Positions 1-10,700 of a DNA stretch of 64,000 nt are shown here, one piece after another. The notes beneath the pieces are model-generated. The model was not told the origin of the DNA and made no database searches. It saw only the letters and a program-made list of their open reading frames with translations. How positions within the stretch are numbered: position 1 is the stretch's first letter; the number at the start of each line of letters is the position of its first letter. The stretch comes from Magicicada septendecula (Eukaryota; Arthropoda; Insecta; Hemiptera; Cicadidae): positions 278,118,658 through 278,182,657 of the forward strand of contig CM068373.1 in the NCBI GenBank assembly GCA_034769895.1. Reading direction: 5' to 3'. The position numbers were made by a program, and so were the translations under genes.

Positions 1-240
1 GTTTATTTACTTATTCTTCTTTTGTTCCCATCAAAATATTATTTTTTCCTATTATTCCAGTTTAAATCAGTTATTTATAATTAAATTATATAATCTGTTC
101 TTACATTTTCTTAGTGGTTTGTCTTTTTATTTTAAATTATATGGTTTCAAAATAAGTTGAGTAAGTTGTCCTTACGTCTTTTGGAATTTTGGGTTTTTTA
201 GTCTTTCAATACTTTTCTCAATATCTCATTTAACATGAGT

Positions 241-2313
241 TTAACCGTTTTCGGTATCATTCACAACACGGATTGATCCACTCTTATATTTTTCCCGTGG
301 ATTCTGTTGATTAAACTTGTCAATAAAATTCGCTATTGGATTGCCCCATTGCGGATCACTACCATACATTTCAATATTATCGTATGTATATAGCCTCTCA
401 TCTTTATTACTGGGACCAGGATTAGACCCTTGATTTTTTCCATGGTCAACTCGTTTGTCCACCTTTCTTTGTTGCTGTTCATCGGGTCTCCTCGAATCCC
501 TCTCATCAGCCATTAGATAATTTACTTGGGCTTGATTAGTTCCCTGATCGTCATTTGGTGGATCTCCCGAAGGTATGTCCCTATTTCTATCTCCACTTCT
601 GGACCTCCTATATTCGTCATGATCATTCCATTGTTGTCTGTTGTAGTTGTTTCTCTCATCTCTTTGATCATAATTTTGTCTCTGGTTAAAATACGGACGT
701 CTTCCTTGGTAACTATTACTGTAATAATTGTTATTAGCATGTACATAATTAACTCTGGGCCGATTCTCTCTTGGTGGTTCATTCTTTCGCTCCTCAGTAT
801 TCCCTGACCTCCATCTACTTCTCCTATAATAAGATTCCTGTTCATAATTTTCTAGCAGCGTTTCCATGCCTCCAATAGTTTTTATTTGTCCACTTAAGCG
901 TGCACTTATGATCTTCTCTTCAAAATGATACGCCATTTTGGTCACTAGACACTCTTCAGGTATCTTAGGGTCTAGATACTTTGCGATACACACTTTCCCC
1001 AAAAAGTAAGCAGTAGGTGTTTGTCCAACCGTACGATCATACCTACCATGACAGATATCATCCCTAATAATGTTTTGTACTGATTCTGACCAGTACTTAA
1101 GTTTGAACATAGTTTTGAAACCCCCATAATCACACACCTCGTTCCTAATTGCTGTCCACCAATTATCATTGATATTTCTGAACGATTCGTCTAATAGAAC
1201 TTTTATCATATTCCATCGATTCTCCTTTGATCTGTTCAAAATTTCATCTATTCTCCCTAAAAATTCAAGTGGGTTTCTGCGATAATCCCGAAAGTTTACA
1301 CTTTCCTTATTATCTGGATAAACATGATGACTGCTGCATGCGGATCTAGCACTTATTCTATCTACATCACATTGAAAATTGGTTTGTATTTGTTGCAAAC
1401 TATCTAATTTCTCTGCTTGGCTATCACACTGATTTTTTACATTCTCTACTGTTTTATGAAACTCTGAAAATTTACAGTTTAGACTGCTTTTGATACTATC
1501 TAACTGGTCATTGTTTTCCTGTCGTATGGCCATTACACGAACTTGATTATCTTGTTCTTCCTTTTCCATTCGTGCCTCGACTCCAGTTTTAATTCGTTCC
1601 ATCTTCTCTTCAGTTTTATCTAATCTTTGGTTAGTTTCTATTAATTTCTTCTCTGCCTCTTCCTTATATTCATTTACTCTTTGGCTTAACGTATTATTGA
1701 CCATTTCAATCTTACCTTCTAGATTTTCTCTTAATTCCTTGTTAAAGTTCTCCATCTTACCCTCAATTTGTTTTAAATTCTCATTATTCTCTTCAAATTT
1801 TGCATTCATCTCTTCTCTTTGTCCTTCAACAGTTTCTTTCAGTTCATTGTATTGTTCATTCATGGTATGTTTGATATTTCCATGAATGGTTTCTATTTTT
1901 TCATTTAGTTGTTTGACTAAACTTTCCTGAATGCTATCTATTTTCTCATTGGTCTGTCTATTTTGTTCCTCCTGTTTCTTAAAATTCTCCTTATTTTCCT
2001 CATTGGTTTGTTTCAAGGCTTCCTCCTGTTTTCTAAAATTTTCATCTATTTTATTATTGATTTGCTTTGAAGTTTCCTCCTGTTTTCTAAAATTTTCTTT
2101 ATTTTCCTCATTGGTTTGTCTCAAGTTTTCCTTCTGTTCCTTAAATTCTTCTGCCATAAATTTCATCATGTCTTGCCAATTAGGTTCTTCTCTGGCTACC
2201 GCTTTGTCTGGTTGGTCCCCTTGGGCATCCTCTTCCACTATTTCCTTTTCCGTATCCATAACTACTTCGGTTTCTTCTGTATCACCTGTCTGTTGGTCCA
2301 TTTCACTGTCCAT
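241..2313 (-). CDS. Gag-like protein, array copy 1
   Basis: 690 codons, intact. Residues about 50-325 are a long, highly charged coiled coil rich in Glu, Lys and Asn, including imperfect 18-residue repeats at about 73-126 (pattern ENFRKQEE...). Residues about 335-494 resemble a Ty3/retrotransposon capsid region (Trp-rich, with a RNPLEFLGRIDEIL-type start). Residues about 495-690 are a disordered Arg/Asn/Tyr/Gln-rich tail suited to RNA binding; there is no CCHC knuckle. No protease, RT, RNase H or integrase follows, so the element must borrow pol functions. Variants in this copy are E337, K112 and H149. The family assignment rests on layout and LTR context. Confidence 0.75.
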   Translation of the reverse strand: MDSEMDQQTGDTEETEVVMDTEKEIVEEDAQGDQPDKAVAREEPNWQDMMKFMAEEFKEQKENLRQTNEENKENFRKQEETSKQINNKIDENFRKQEEALKQTNEENKENFKKQEEQNRQTNEKIDSIQESLVKQLNEKIETIHGNIKHTMNEQYNELKETVEGQREEMNAKFEENNENLKQIEGKMENFNKELRENLEGKIEMVNNTLSQRVNEYKEEAEKKLIETNQRLDKTEEKMERIKTGVEARMEKEEQDNQVRVMAIRQENNDQLDSIKSSLNCKFSEFHKTVENVKNQCDSQAEKLDSLQQIQTNFQCDVDRISARSACSSHHVYPDNKESVNFRDYRRNPLEFLGRIDEILNRSKENRWNMIKVLLDESFRNINDNWWTAIRNEVCDYGGFKTMFKLKYWSESVQNIIRDDICHGRYDRTVGQTPTAYFLGKVCIAKYLDPKIPEECLVTKMAYHFEEKIISARLSGQIKTIGGMETLLENYEQESYYRRSRWRSGNTEERKNEPPRENRPRVNYVHANNNYYSNSYQGRRPYFNQRQNYDQRDERNNYNRQQWNDHDEYRRSRSGDRNRDIPSGDPPNDDQGTNQAQVNYLMADERDSRRPDEQQQRKVDKRVDHGKNQGSNPGPSNKDERLYTYDNIEMYGSDPQWGNPIANFIDKFNQQNPREKYKSGSIRVVNDTENG

Positions 2314-2343
2314 AACTAATTCTATTTCTTGTTCCTGTCCACC

Positions 2344-2373
2344 TTATTCAATCTCCTTTTCTTGTTTTCTCAT
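2344..2373 (-). other. Short upstream ORF in the gag leader
   Basis: A nine-codon ATG-to-TAA reading frame sits 30 bp upstream of the gag start inside the 154-bp leader between LTR and gag. It is repeated in all array copies. It could modulate gag translation; that role is inference. Confidence 0.3.
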
Positions 2374-2446
2374 AACTGCCAACGATAATTAGATTTTTTG
2401 ATATATATTTTTTATTAAATATCAAAATTCTTTTCTAATTACCGCC

Positions 2447-2464
2447 CTTTTACGTTGAGCGCCA
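2447..2464 (-). other. Primer-binding-site-like sequence (also at 7677, 12907, 18137)
   Basis: Three bases past the LTR end, the minus strand reads TGGCGCTCAACGTAAAAG. The TGGCGC start is characteristic of tRNA 3'-end-complementary PBSs of Ty3/gypsy-type and retroviral elements. Position directly after the CGTTACA LTR end supports the call. The exact primer tRNA is not determined. The same sequence recurs once per period. Confidence 0.6.
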
Positions 2465-2467
2465 ATT

Positions 2468-4302
2468 TGTAACGTTCCGCTTTTTCGTGAGGTGTAGTAG
2501 AGTTATATTATATGCCTCATGCAGTATGCGTCACTTTTGAATTATACTAACTGACGTTTTAAACGGTATAAATAAAGGATTTTGTTTATCTTGTTTTACT
2601 CAATCTAAGAGAAATCGAGAGTGTGTGATTTGGGGTCAAGGAGGTAATTTGTTCAGCCTTATACAGAAGAGAGAGTAAGTATCATTATTGCCCCTCTGTT
2701 GTGACGATTTTTTCTGTATGTTGTGCTGAAATTTTCATTAACTACCCACTACAATAAATTATAACACGTTATAATTCAATATTAATTTTCAATAATATTG
2801 CTTTATTGATTATTGACTTTTGTCTCCAGCCACCAAAATATAGGTATCACAATTAATCTTTAAAAAAAAAAACATCATCTCGACTTTACCGAGTAAACAT
2901 AGATCTGTCTAAGGAACAAAACATATATGTTGTTATTTAACCAATATTACGCTATAATAAAATACATCAGTTATTACATAATTCTTAGTAATTCCCCAGG
3001 GTTCAGGGTGAATTCTTTGTGTTATGAGAGTGTCAGAAATGGCTAATTGCTACGCTTTACAAATATCAAAAATTAATAAATAATTTTGTTTATTTTTCAA
3101 ATATTACGTAGTTTCCGGAATTGCCGTAAGAGAGCAGCATGTATTTGTTTTCTTTTGAAAGAAACATATGATAAAATGAATATTTTTTGTTCTATTTCAC
3201 TGTTAAAAAACGAGTTTTCTTCTGGACTTATTACGAAAAATGTTTATATTACCTCGCTCCGTGTTGTCCTTACTGGATTGAAGTTTTATTCTGTGATGAG
3301 GTACGTCTTGCGTTATTATTTCCGTTTCGTTTAGAGGATTTTCTGATTGTCTACTAGAAGTAGGCCGAACTATATTGGATCCTCAGAATGGTTTCATCCA
3401 CTGGTTTTTAATGTATAACACCATTTAATTTGGATTCCTCAGGTATAATTAGTTAGCATTCACTTTGTTTATTACTCTTGCGTGAATTTCGCCTCCTCCA
3501 ACGTCCAAAAAAGGTTATTTTTTATAATTTTTGTCGCATCGCTTCTTCAACTCTCCGGTTTAGTTCAAAATTTTTTATCTTATTAACAATACTTGTTATT
3601 TTTCATCACTCTTAGTAACACATAGTATTTTTATTATGTAGGCAGTTTGTAATTATTATAAATTTATATTTTATTTATGGAAAAATAATTCCCTTCCATT
3701 CCGGTTTCTTTACTAATTTAATTTACATAATATGTTTTGGTTATTTTTTTTTATGACATTGTATATAAATATTTTATCATTTTATTATCCTTAAATAAAT
3801 TTATATATTATTTATTTAGTCTCGAATAGTATTCATTCCCGGCACTACTTCCTGTTGCCATTTCCTTCATAGGATTATTTTAATTTTATTTTATCTTTGG
3901 TATTTAAATTTTTATGTTTTTTAAAACTAACCCTGGGTTTTCTTATAATCTAACACAATTATTTGAAAAAATATAATATTAACTTGGGTATAACAATTTG
4001 TGGTTCATACAATATAAATTACAAGAAATAAATAAAATTACAAAAATCAATTAGTATTATTACATACTACTTCCATAAGTTTATCCTTTCCAAAACATTA
4101 CAACACAGTTTAGTAATACATTAATTTCACTTTGGTTTTTCACCTCAATGGGTACACTAGAACTCACTTCGCACTATATACCACTCGAATTGTTTATTAT
4201 GTGGAGTGATATAATTAAATTTTGAGCGAGCTTTAGTTCTACCCATTTCTGACTTTTATTCTCATGATTTACTTTATTGGGACCGGGTTATGTACCGTTA
4301 CA
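2468..4302 (-). repeat. LTR, copy 1
   Basis: On the minus strand the LTR starts TGTAACGG at 4302 and ends CGTTACA at 2468, giving 7-bp perfect inverted ends. It is flanked on the downstream side by a PBS-like sequence (2449-2464) and on the upstream side by a G-rich polypurine tract (4303-4316). Length is 1835 bp. No open reading frame inside looks real; the short ORF at 3086-3334 has no recognisable feature. A plus-strand TATA box and splice donor lie inside, antisense to the retroelement. Confidence 0.85.
2567..2680 (+). promoter_or_regulatory. Antisense promoter-like unit in the LTR
   Basis: The plus strand has TATAAATAAA at 2567-2576. About 100 bp downstream, GAGA followed by GTAAGTAT (GT at 2675) is a strong splice donor. 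Both lie antisense to the Gag direction. The unit recurs at 7797, 13027 and 18257. The motifs are visible; activity is not. Confidence 0.35.
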
Positions 4303-4316
4303 TAAAGCCCCCCCAC
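4303..4316 (-). other. Polypurine tract (also at 9533, 14763)
   Basis: On the minus strand, GTGGGGGGGCTTTA immediately precedes the LTR start TGTAACGG. This is the expected place for plus-strand priming in an LTR retrotransposon. It recurs at the same offset in the next two periods and is absent at 37507, where the array ends. Confidence 0.6.
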
Positions 4317-5470
4317 TAGAACAAATTTATTTTAGTTCAACTCGTTGATAGAAATAAATTGTTGATTTGTTCAACTCTCCTAATGGTCTTGACTTTGTTT
4401 TCATAATAGTGTTTCATTTCTGACTGATTATACACTCTGGTAATTCACACTGGTGGTAATTGCTATTTTCTTACTTTACTCTCTCTCTCTTGGAGGAAAA
4501 TTCATCAATTATTTCTCGGGGTTAGTGGTACTTCCACATTTTATTTGATAAGGACTGGTCACACTAATTACATTAAACTTGTTTTAACACTCATTTCTAT
4601 TTACTTTTATATATTCGCTTTATCAATTAAGCTTCTGTCTGCTACCTTCCTTCTATTTTCTTTATCTATACTTCTGGAATCTAATATCAATCCTTTCAGC
4701 TATTTTATAATTATTATCCCTTAAATATTCAATTTCCCTAACATTTTTCCCTATCTTGTGCGGTGGTTCCAGTCGGGTGGCCACTCTGGGTCCATACACC
4801 GCTGTCCATCCTTACACCTTCTGAGACCAGGGGAACATCATCCCTGCTCATAAAAATTATTGCCGGAACATTTCTACGGTCAATACATAAAAATAAAAAA
4901 CTTATAAGTAGTAGTCAATTAGCGACTAGTACCAAACACTTTTGAGATTCTTCATACTGTAGCTGTTTGTATTTATTTATATATTTCTTCTTCTCCTTGA
5001 TTCCTTCTTTTTTTATCATTAGTTAATAGCATATAACATCATTGATAGGCCTTATGTTAAAATTCTTCTGACTTTACTTCTTGTGACATATTTCTCCGTA
5101 TCATTTCTTCTTATAAAATCTTCAATTCCGAGAAATTCTAATTATAGTATTAATTGTCATCCTCCTTCAGTTTCATTGGAGTCATTAAATTATTCTTTAT
5201 TCTTCTTATCTGAGCACATTACCATCAATTGTTTATTTACTTATTCTTCTTTTGTTACCATCAAAATATTATTTTTTCCTATTATTCCAGTTTAAATCAG
5301 TTATTTATAATTAAATTATATAATCTGTTCTTACATTTTCTTAGTGGTTTGTCTTTTTATTTTAAATTATATGGTTTCAAAATAAGTTGAGTAAGTTGTC
5401 CTTACGTCTTTTGGAATTTTGGGTTTTTTAGTCTTTCAATACTTTTCTCAATATCTCATTTAACATGAGT
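4317..5470 (-). other. Internal non-coding region after gag (in place of pol)
   Basis: This stretch, read on the minus strand, separates the Gag stop from the polypurine tract in each period (also 9547-10700, 14777-15930 and the left edge 1-240). Only short frames occur. I find no RT, protease, RNase H or integrase motif. A 45-codon minus-strand frame near 4760-4890 is unbroken but unrecognised. Confidence 0.5.
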
Positions 5471-7543
5471 TTAACCGTTTTCGGTATCATTCACAACACG
5501 GATTGATCCACTCTTATATTTTTCCCGTGGATTCTGTTGATTAAACTTGTCAATAAAATTCGCTATTGGATTGCCCCATTGCGGATCACTACCATACATT
5601 TCAATATTATCGTATGTATATAGCCTCTCATCTTTATTACTGGGACCAGGATTAGACCCTTGATTTTTTCCATGGTCAACTCGTTTGTCCACCTTTCTTT
5701 GTTGCTGTTCATCGGGTCTCCTCGAATCCCTCTCATCAGCCATTAGATAATTTACTTGGGCTTGATTAGTTCCCTGATCGTCATTTGGTGGATCTCCCGA
5801 AGGTATGTCCCTATTTCTATCTCCACTTCTGGACCTCCTATATTCGTCATGATCATTCCATTGTTGTCTGTTGTAGTTGTTTCTCTCATCTCTTTGATCA
5901 TAATTTTGTCTCTGGTTAAAATACGGACGTCTTCCTTGGTAACTATTACTGTAATAATTGTTATTAGCATGTACATAATTAACTCTGGGCCGATTCTCTC
6001 TTGGTGGTTCATTCTTTCGCTCCTCAGTATTCCCTGACCTCCATCTACTTCTCCTATAATAAGATTCCTGTTCATAATTTTCTAGCAGCGTTTCCATGCC
6101 TCCAATAGTTTTTATTTGTCCACTTAAGCGTGCACTTATGATCTTCTCTTCAAAATGATACGCCATTTTGGTCACTAGACACTCTTCAGGTATCTTAGGG
6201 TCTAGATACTTTGCGATACACACTTTCCCCAAAAAGTAAGCAGTAGGTGTTTGTCCAACCGTACGATCATACCTACCATGACAGATATCATCCCTAATAA
6301 TGTTTTGTACTGATTCTGACCAGTACTTAAGTTTGAACATAGTTTTGAAACCCCCATAATCACACACCTCGTTCCTAATTGCTGTCCACCAATTATCATT
6401 GATATTTCTGAACGATTCGTCTAATAGAACTTTTATCATATTCCATCGATTCTCCTTTGATCTGTTCAAAATTTCATCTATTCTCCCTAAAAATTCAAGT
6501 GGGTTTCTGCGATAATCCCGAAAGTTTACACTTTGCTTATTATCTGGATAAACATGATGACTGCTGCATGCGGATCTAGCACTTATTCTATCTACATCAC
6601 ATTGAAAATTGGTTTGTATTTGTTGCAAACTATCTAATTTCTCTGCTTGGCTATCACACTGATTTTTTACATTCTCTACTGTTTTATGAAACTCTGAAAA
6701 TTTACAGTTTAGACTGCTTTTGATACTATCTAACTGGTCATTGTTTTCCTGTCGTATGGCCATTACACGAACTTGATTATCTTGTTCTTCCTTTTCCATT
6801 CGTGCCTCGACTCCAGTTTTAATTCGTTCCATCTTCTCTTCAGTTTTATCTAATCTTTGGTTAGTTTCTATTAATTTCTTCTCTGCCTCTTCCTTATATT
6901 CATTTACTCTTTGGCTTAACGTATTATTGACCATTTCAATCTTACCTTCTAGATTTTCTCTTAATTCCTTGTTAAAGTTCTCCATCTTACCCTCAATTTG
7001 TTTTAAATTCTCATTATTCTCTTCAAATTTTGCATTCATCTCTTCTCTTTGTCCTTCAACAGTTTCTTTCAGTTCATTGTATTGTTCATTCATGGTATGT
7101 TTGATATTTCCATGAATGGTTTCTATTTTTTCATTTAGTTGTTTGACTAAACTTTCCTGAATGCTATCTATTTTCTCATTGGTCTGTCTATTTTGTTCCT
7201 CCTGTTTCTTAAAATTCTCCTTATTTTCCTCATTGGTTTGTTTCAAGGCTTCCTCCTGTTTTCTAAAATTTTCATCTATTTTATTATTGATTTGCTTTGA
7301 AGTTTCCTCCTGTTTTCTAAAATTGTCTTTATTTTCCTCATTGGTTTGTCTCAAGTTTTCCTTCTGTTCCTTAAATTCTTCTGCCATAAATTTCATCATG
7401 TCTTGCCAATTAGGTTCTTCTCTGGCTACCGCTTTGTCTGGTTGGTCCCCTTGGGCATCCTCTTCCACTATTTCCTTTTCCGTATCCATAACTACTTCGG
7501 TTTCTTCTGTATCACCTGTCTGTTGGTCCATTTCACTGTCCAT
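5471..7543 (-). CDS. Gag-like protein, array copy 2
   Basis: This is an intact 690-codon paralogue of the copy-1 protein with the same coiled coil, capsid-like region and basic tail. Differences from copy 1 are E73D and E337Q. It keeps K112 and H149 as in copy 1. An open frame in every copy means either very recent amplification, continuing conversion or selection; the data do not separate these. Confidence 0.75.
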   Translation of the reverse strand: MDSEMDQQTGDTEETEVVMDTEKEIVEEDAQGDQPDKAVAREEPNWQDMMKFMAEEFKEQKENLRQTNEENKDNFRKQEETSKQINNKIDENFRKQEEALKQTNEENKENFKKQEEQNRQTNEKIDSIQESLVKQLNEKIETIHGNIKHTMNEQYNELKETVEGQREEMNAKFEENNENLKQIEGKMENFNKELRENLEGKIEMVNNTLSQRVNEYKEEAEKKLIETNQRLDKTEEKMERIKTGVEARMEKEEQDNQVRVMAIRQENNDQLDSIKSSLNCKFSEFHKTVENVKNQCDSQAEKLDSLQQIQTNFQCDVDRISARSACSSHHVYPDNKQSVNFRDYRRNPLEFLGRIDEILNRSKENRWNMIKVLLDESFRNINDNWWTAIRNEVCDYGGFKTMFKLKYWSESVQNIIRDDICHGRYDRTVGQTPTAYFLGKVCIAKYLDPKIPEECLVTKMAYHFEEKIISARLSGQIKTIGGMETLLENYEQESYYRRSRWRSGNTEERKNEPPRENRPRVNYVHANNNYYSNSYQGRRPYFNQRQNYDQRDERNNYNRQQWNDHDEYRRSRSGDRNRDIPSGDPPNDDQGTNQAQVNYLMADERDSRRPDEQQQRKVDKRVDHGKNQGSNPGPSNKDERLYTYDNIEMYGSDPQWGNPIANFIDKFNQQNPREKYKSGSIRVVNDTENG

Positions 7544-7697
7544 AACTAATTCTATTTCTTGTTCCTGTCCACCTTATTCAATCTCCTTTTCTTGTTTTCT
7601 CATAACTGCCAACGATAATTAGATTTTTTGATATATATTTTTTATTAAATATCAAAATTCTTTTCTAATTACCGCCCTTTTACGTTGAGCGCCAATT

Positions 7698-9532
7698 TGT
7701 AACGTTCCGCTTTTTCGTGAGGTGTAGTAGAGTTATATTATATGCCTCATGCAGTATGCGTCACTTTTGAATTATACTAACTGACGTTTTAAACGGTATA
7801 AATAAAGGATTTTGTTTATCTTGTTTTACTCAATCTAAGAGAAATCGAGAGTGTGTGATTTGGGGTCAAGGAGGTAATTTGTTCAGCCTTATACAGAAGA
7901 GAGAGTAAGTATCATTATTGCCCCTCTGTTGTGACGATTTTTTCTGTATGTTGTGCTGAAATTTTCATTAACTACCCACTACAATAAATTATAACACGTT
8001 ATAATTCAATATTAATTTTCAATAATATTGCTTTATTGATTATTGACTTTTGTCTCCAGCCACCAAAATATAGGTATCACAATTAATCTTTAAAAAAAAA
8101 AACATCATCTCGACTTTACCGAGTAAACATAGATCTGTCTAAGGAACAAAACATATATGTTGTTATTTAACCAATATTACGCTATAATAAAATACATCAG
8201 TTATTACATAATTCTTAGTAATTCCCCAGGGTTCAGGGTGAATTCTTTGTGTTATGAGAGTGTCAGAAATGGCTAATTGCTACGCTTTACAAATATCAAA
8301 AATTAATAAATAATTTTGTTTATTTTTCAAATATTACGTAGTTTCCGGAATTGCCGTAAGAGAGCAGCATGTATTTGTTTTCTTTTGAAAGAAACATATG
8401 ATAAAATGAATATTTTTTGTTCTATTTCACTGTTAAAAAACGAGTTTTCTTCTGGACTTATTACGAAAAATGTTTATATTACCTCGCTCCGTGTTGTCCT
8501 TACTGGATTGAAGTTTTATTCTGTGATGAGGTACGTCTTGCGTTATTATTTCCGTTTCGTTTAGAGGATTTTCTGATTGTCTACTAGAAGTAGGCCGAAC
8601 TATATTGGATCCTCAGAATGGTTTCATCCACTGGTTTTTAATGTATAACACCATTTAATTTGGATTCCTCAGGTATAATTAGTTAGCATTCACTTTGTTT
8701 ATTACTCTTGCGTGAATTTCGCCTCCTCCAACGTCCAAAAAAGGTTATTTTTTATAATTTTTGTCGCATCGCTTCTTCAACTCTCCGGTTTAGTTCAAAA
8801 TTTTTTATCTTATTAACAATACTTGTTATTTTTCATCACTCTTAGTAACACATAGTATTTTTATTATGTAGGCAGTTTGTAATTATTATAAATTTATATT
8901 TTATTTATGGAAAAATAATTCCCTTCCATTCCGGTTTCTTTACTAATTTAATTTACATAATATGTTTTGGTTATTTTTTTTTATGACATTGTATATAAAT
9001 ATTTTATCATTTTATTATCCTTAAATAAATTTATATATTATTTATTTAGTCTCGAATAGTATTCATTCCCGGCACTACTTCCTGTTGCCATTTCCTTCAT
9101 AGGATTATTTTAATTTTATTTTATCTTTGGTATTTAAATTTTTATGTTTTTTAAAACTAACCCTGGGTTTTCTTATAATCTAACACAATTATTTGAAAAA
9201 ATATAATATTAACTTGGGTATAACAATTTGTGGTTCATACAATATAAATTACAAGAAATAAATAAAATTACAAAAATCAATTAGTATTATTACATACTAC
9301 TTCCATAAGTTTATCCTTTCCAAAACATTACAACACAGTTTAGTAATACATTAATTTCACTTTGGTTTTTCACCTCAATGGGTACACTAGAACTCACTTC
9401 GCACTATATACCACTCGAATTGTTTATTATGTGGAGTGATATAATTAAATTTTGAGCGAGCTTTAGTTCTACCCATTTCTGACTTTTATTCTCATGATTT
9501 ACTTTATTGGGACCAGGTTATGTACCGTTACA
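7698..9532 (-). repeat. LTR, copy 2
   Basis: This is the same 1835-bp LTR one period to the right, with identical ends and flanking PBS and polypurine tract. It shares several base variants with copy 1 rather than with copies 3 and 4 (for example cattccc near 9065 and ttccgtttcg near 8552). A private change (gggaccagg instead of gggaccggg) lies near 9512. Confidence 0.85.
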
Positions 9533-10700
9533 TAAAGCCCCCCCACTAGAACAAATTTATTTTAGTTCAACTCGTTGATAGAAATAAATTGTTGATTTGT
9601 TCAACTCTCCTAATGGTCTTGACTTTGTTTTCATAATAGTGTTTCATTTCTGACTGATTATACACTCTGGTAATTCACACTGGTGGTAATTGCTATTTTC
9701 TTACTTTACTCTCTCTCTCTTGGAGGAAAATTCATCAATTATTTCTCGGGGTTAGTGGTACTTCCACATTTTATTTGATAAGGACTGGTCACACTAATTA
9801 CATTAAACTTGTTTTAACACTCATTTCTATTTACTTTTATATATTCGCTTTATCAATTAAGCTTCTGTCTGCTACCTTCCTTCTATTTTCTTTATCTATA
9901 CTTCTGGAATCTAATATCAATCCTTTCAGCTATTTTATAATTATTATCCCTTAAATATTCAATTTCCCTAACATTTTTCCCTATCTTGTGCGGTGGTTCC
10001 AGTCGGGTGGCCACTCTGGGTCCATACACCGCTGTCCATCCTTACACCTTCTGAGACCAGGGGAACATCATCCCTGCTCATAAAAATTATTGCCGGAACA
10101 TTTCTACGGTCAATACATAAAAATAAAAAACTTATAAGTAGTAGTCAATTAGCGACTAGTACCAAACACTTTTGAGATTCTTCATACTGTAGCTGTTTGT
10201 ATTTATTTATATATTTCTTCTTCTCCTTGATTCCTTCTTTTTTTATCATTAGTTAATAGCATATAACATCATTGATAGGCCTTATGTTAAAATTCTTCTG
10301 ACTTTACTTCTTGTGACATATTTCTCCGTATCATTTCTTCTTATAAAATCTTCAATTCCGAGAAATTCTAATTATAGTATTAATTGTCATCCTCCTTCAG
10401 TTTCATTGGAGTCATTAAATTATTCTTTATTCTTCTTATCTGAGCACATTACCATCAATTGTTTATTTACTTATTCTTCTTTTGTTACCATCAAAATATT
10501 ATTTTTTCCTATTATTCCAGTTTAAATCAGTTATTTATAATTAAATTATATAATCTGTTCTTACATTTTCTTAGTGGTTTGTCTTTTTATTTTAAATTAT
10601 ATGGTTTCAAAATAAGTTGAGTAAGTTGTCCTTACGTCTTTTGGAATTTTGGGTTTTTTAGTCTTTCAATACTTTTCTCAATATCTCATTTAACATGAGT

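Noticed and set aside
522-845. 107-codon minus and 93-codon plus frames inside gag (and period copies)
   Set aside because: Out-of-frame shadows of the Arg/Asn-rich Gag tail.
3086-3334. 82-codon plus-strand ORF, repeated in each LTR
   Set aside because: Repeated only because the LTR repeats; no domain, AT-rich, differs by private substitutions with no sign of selection.
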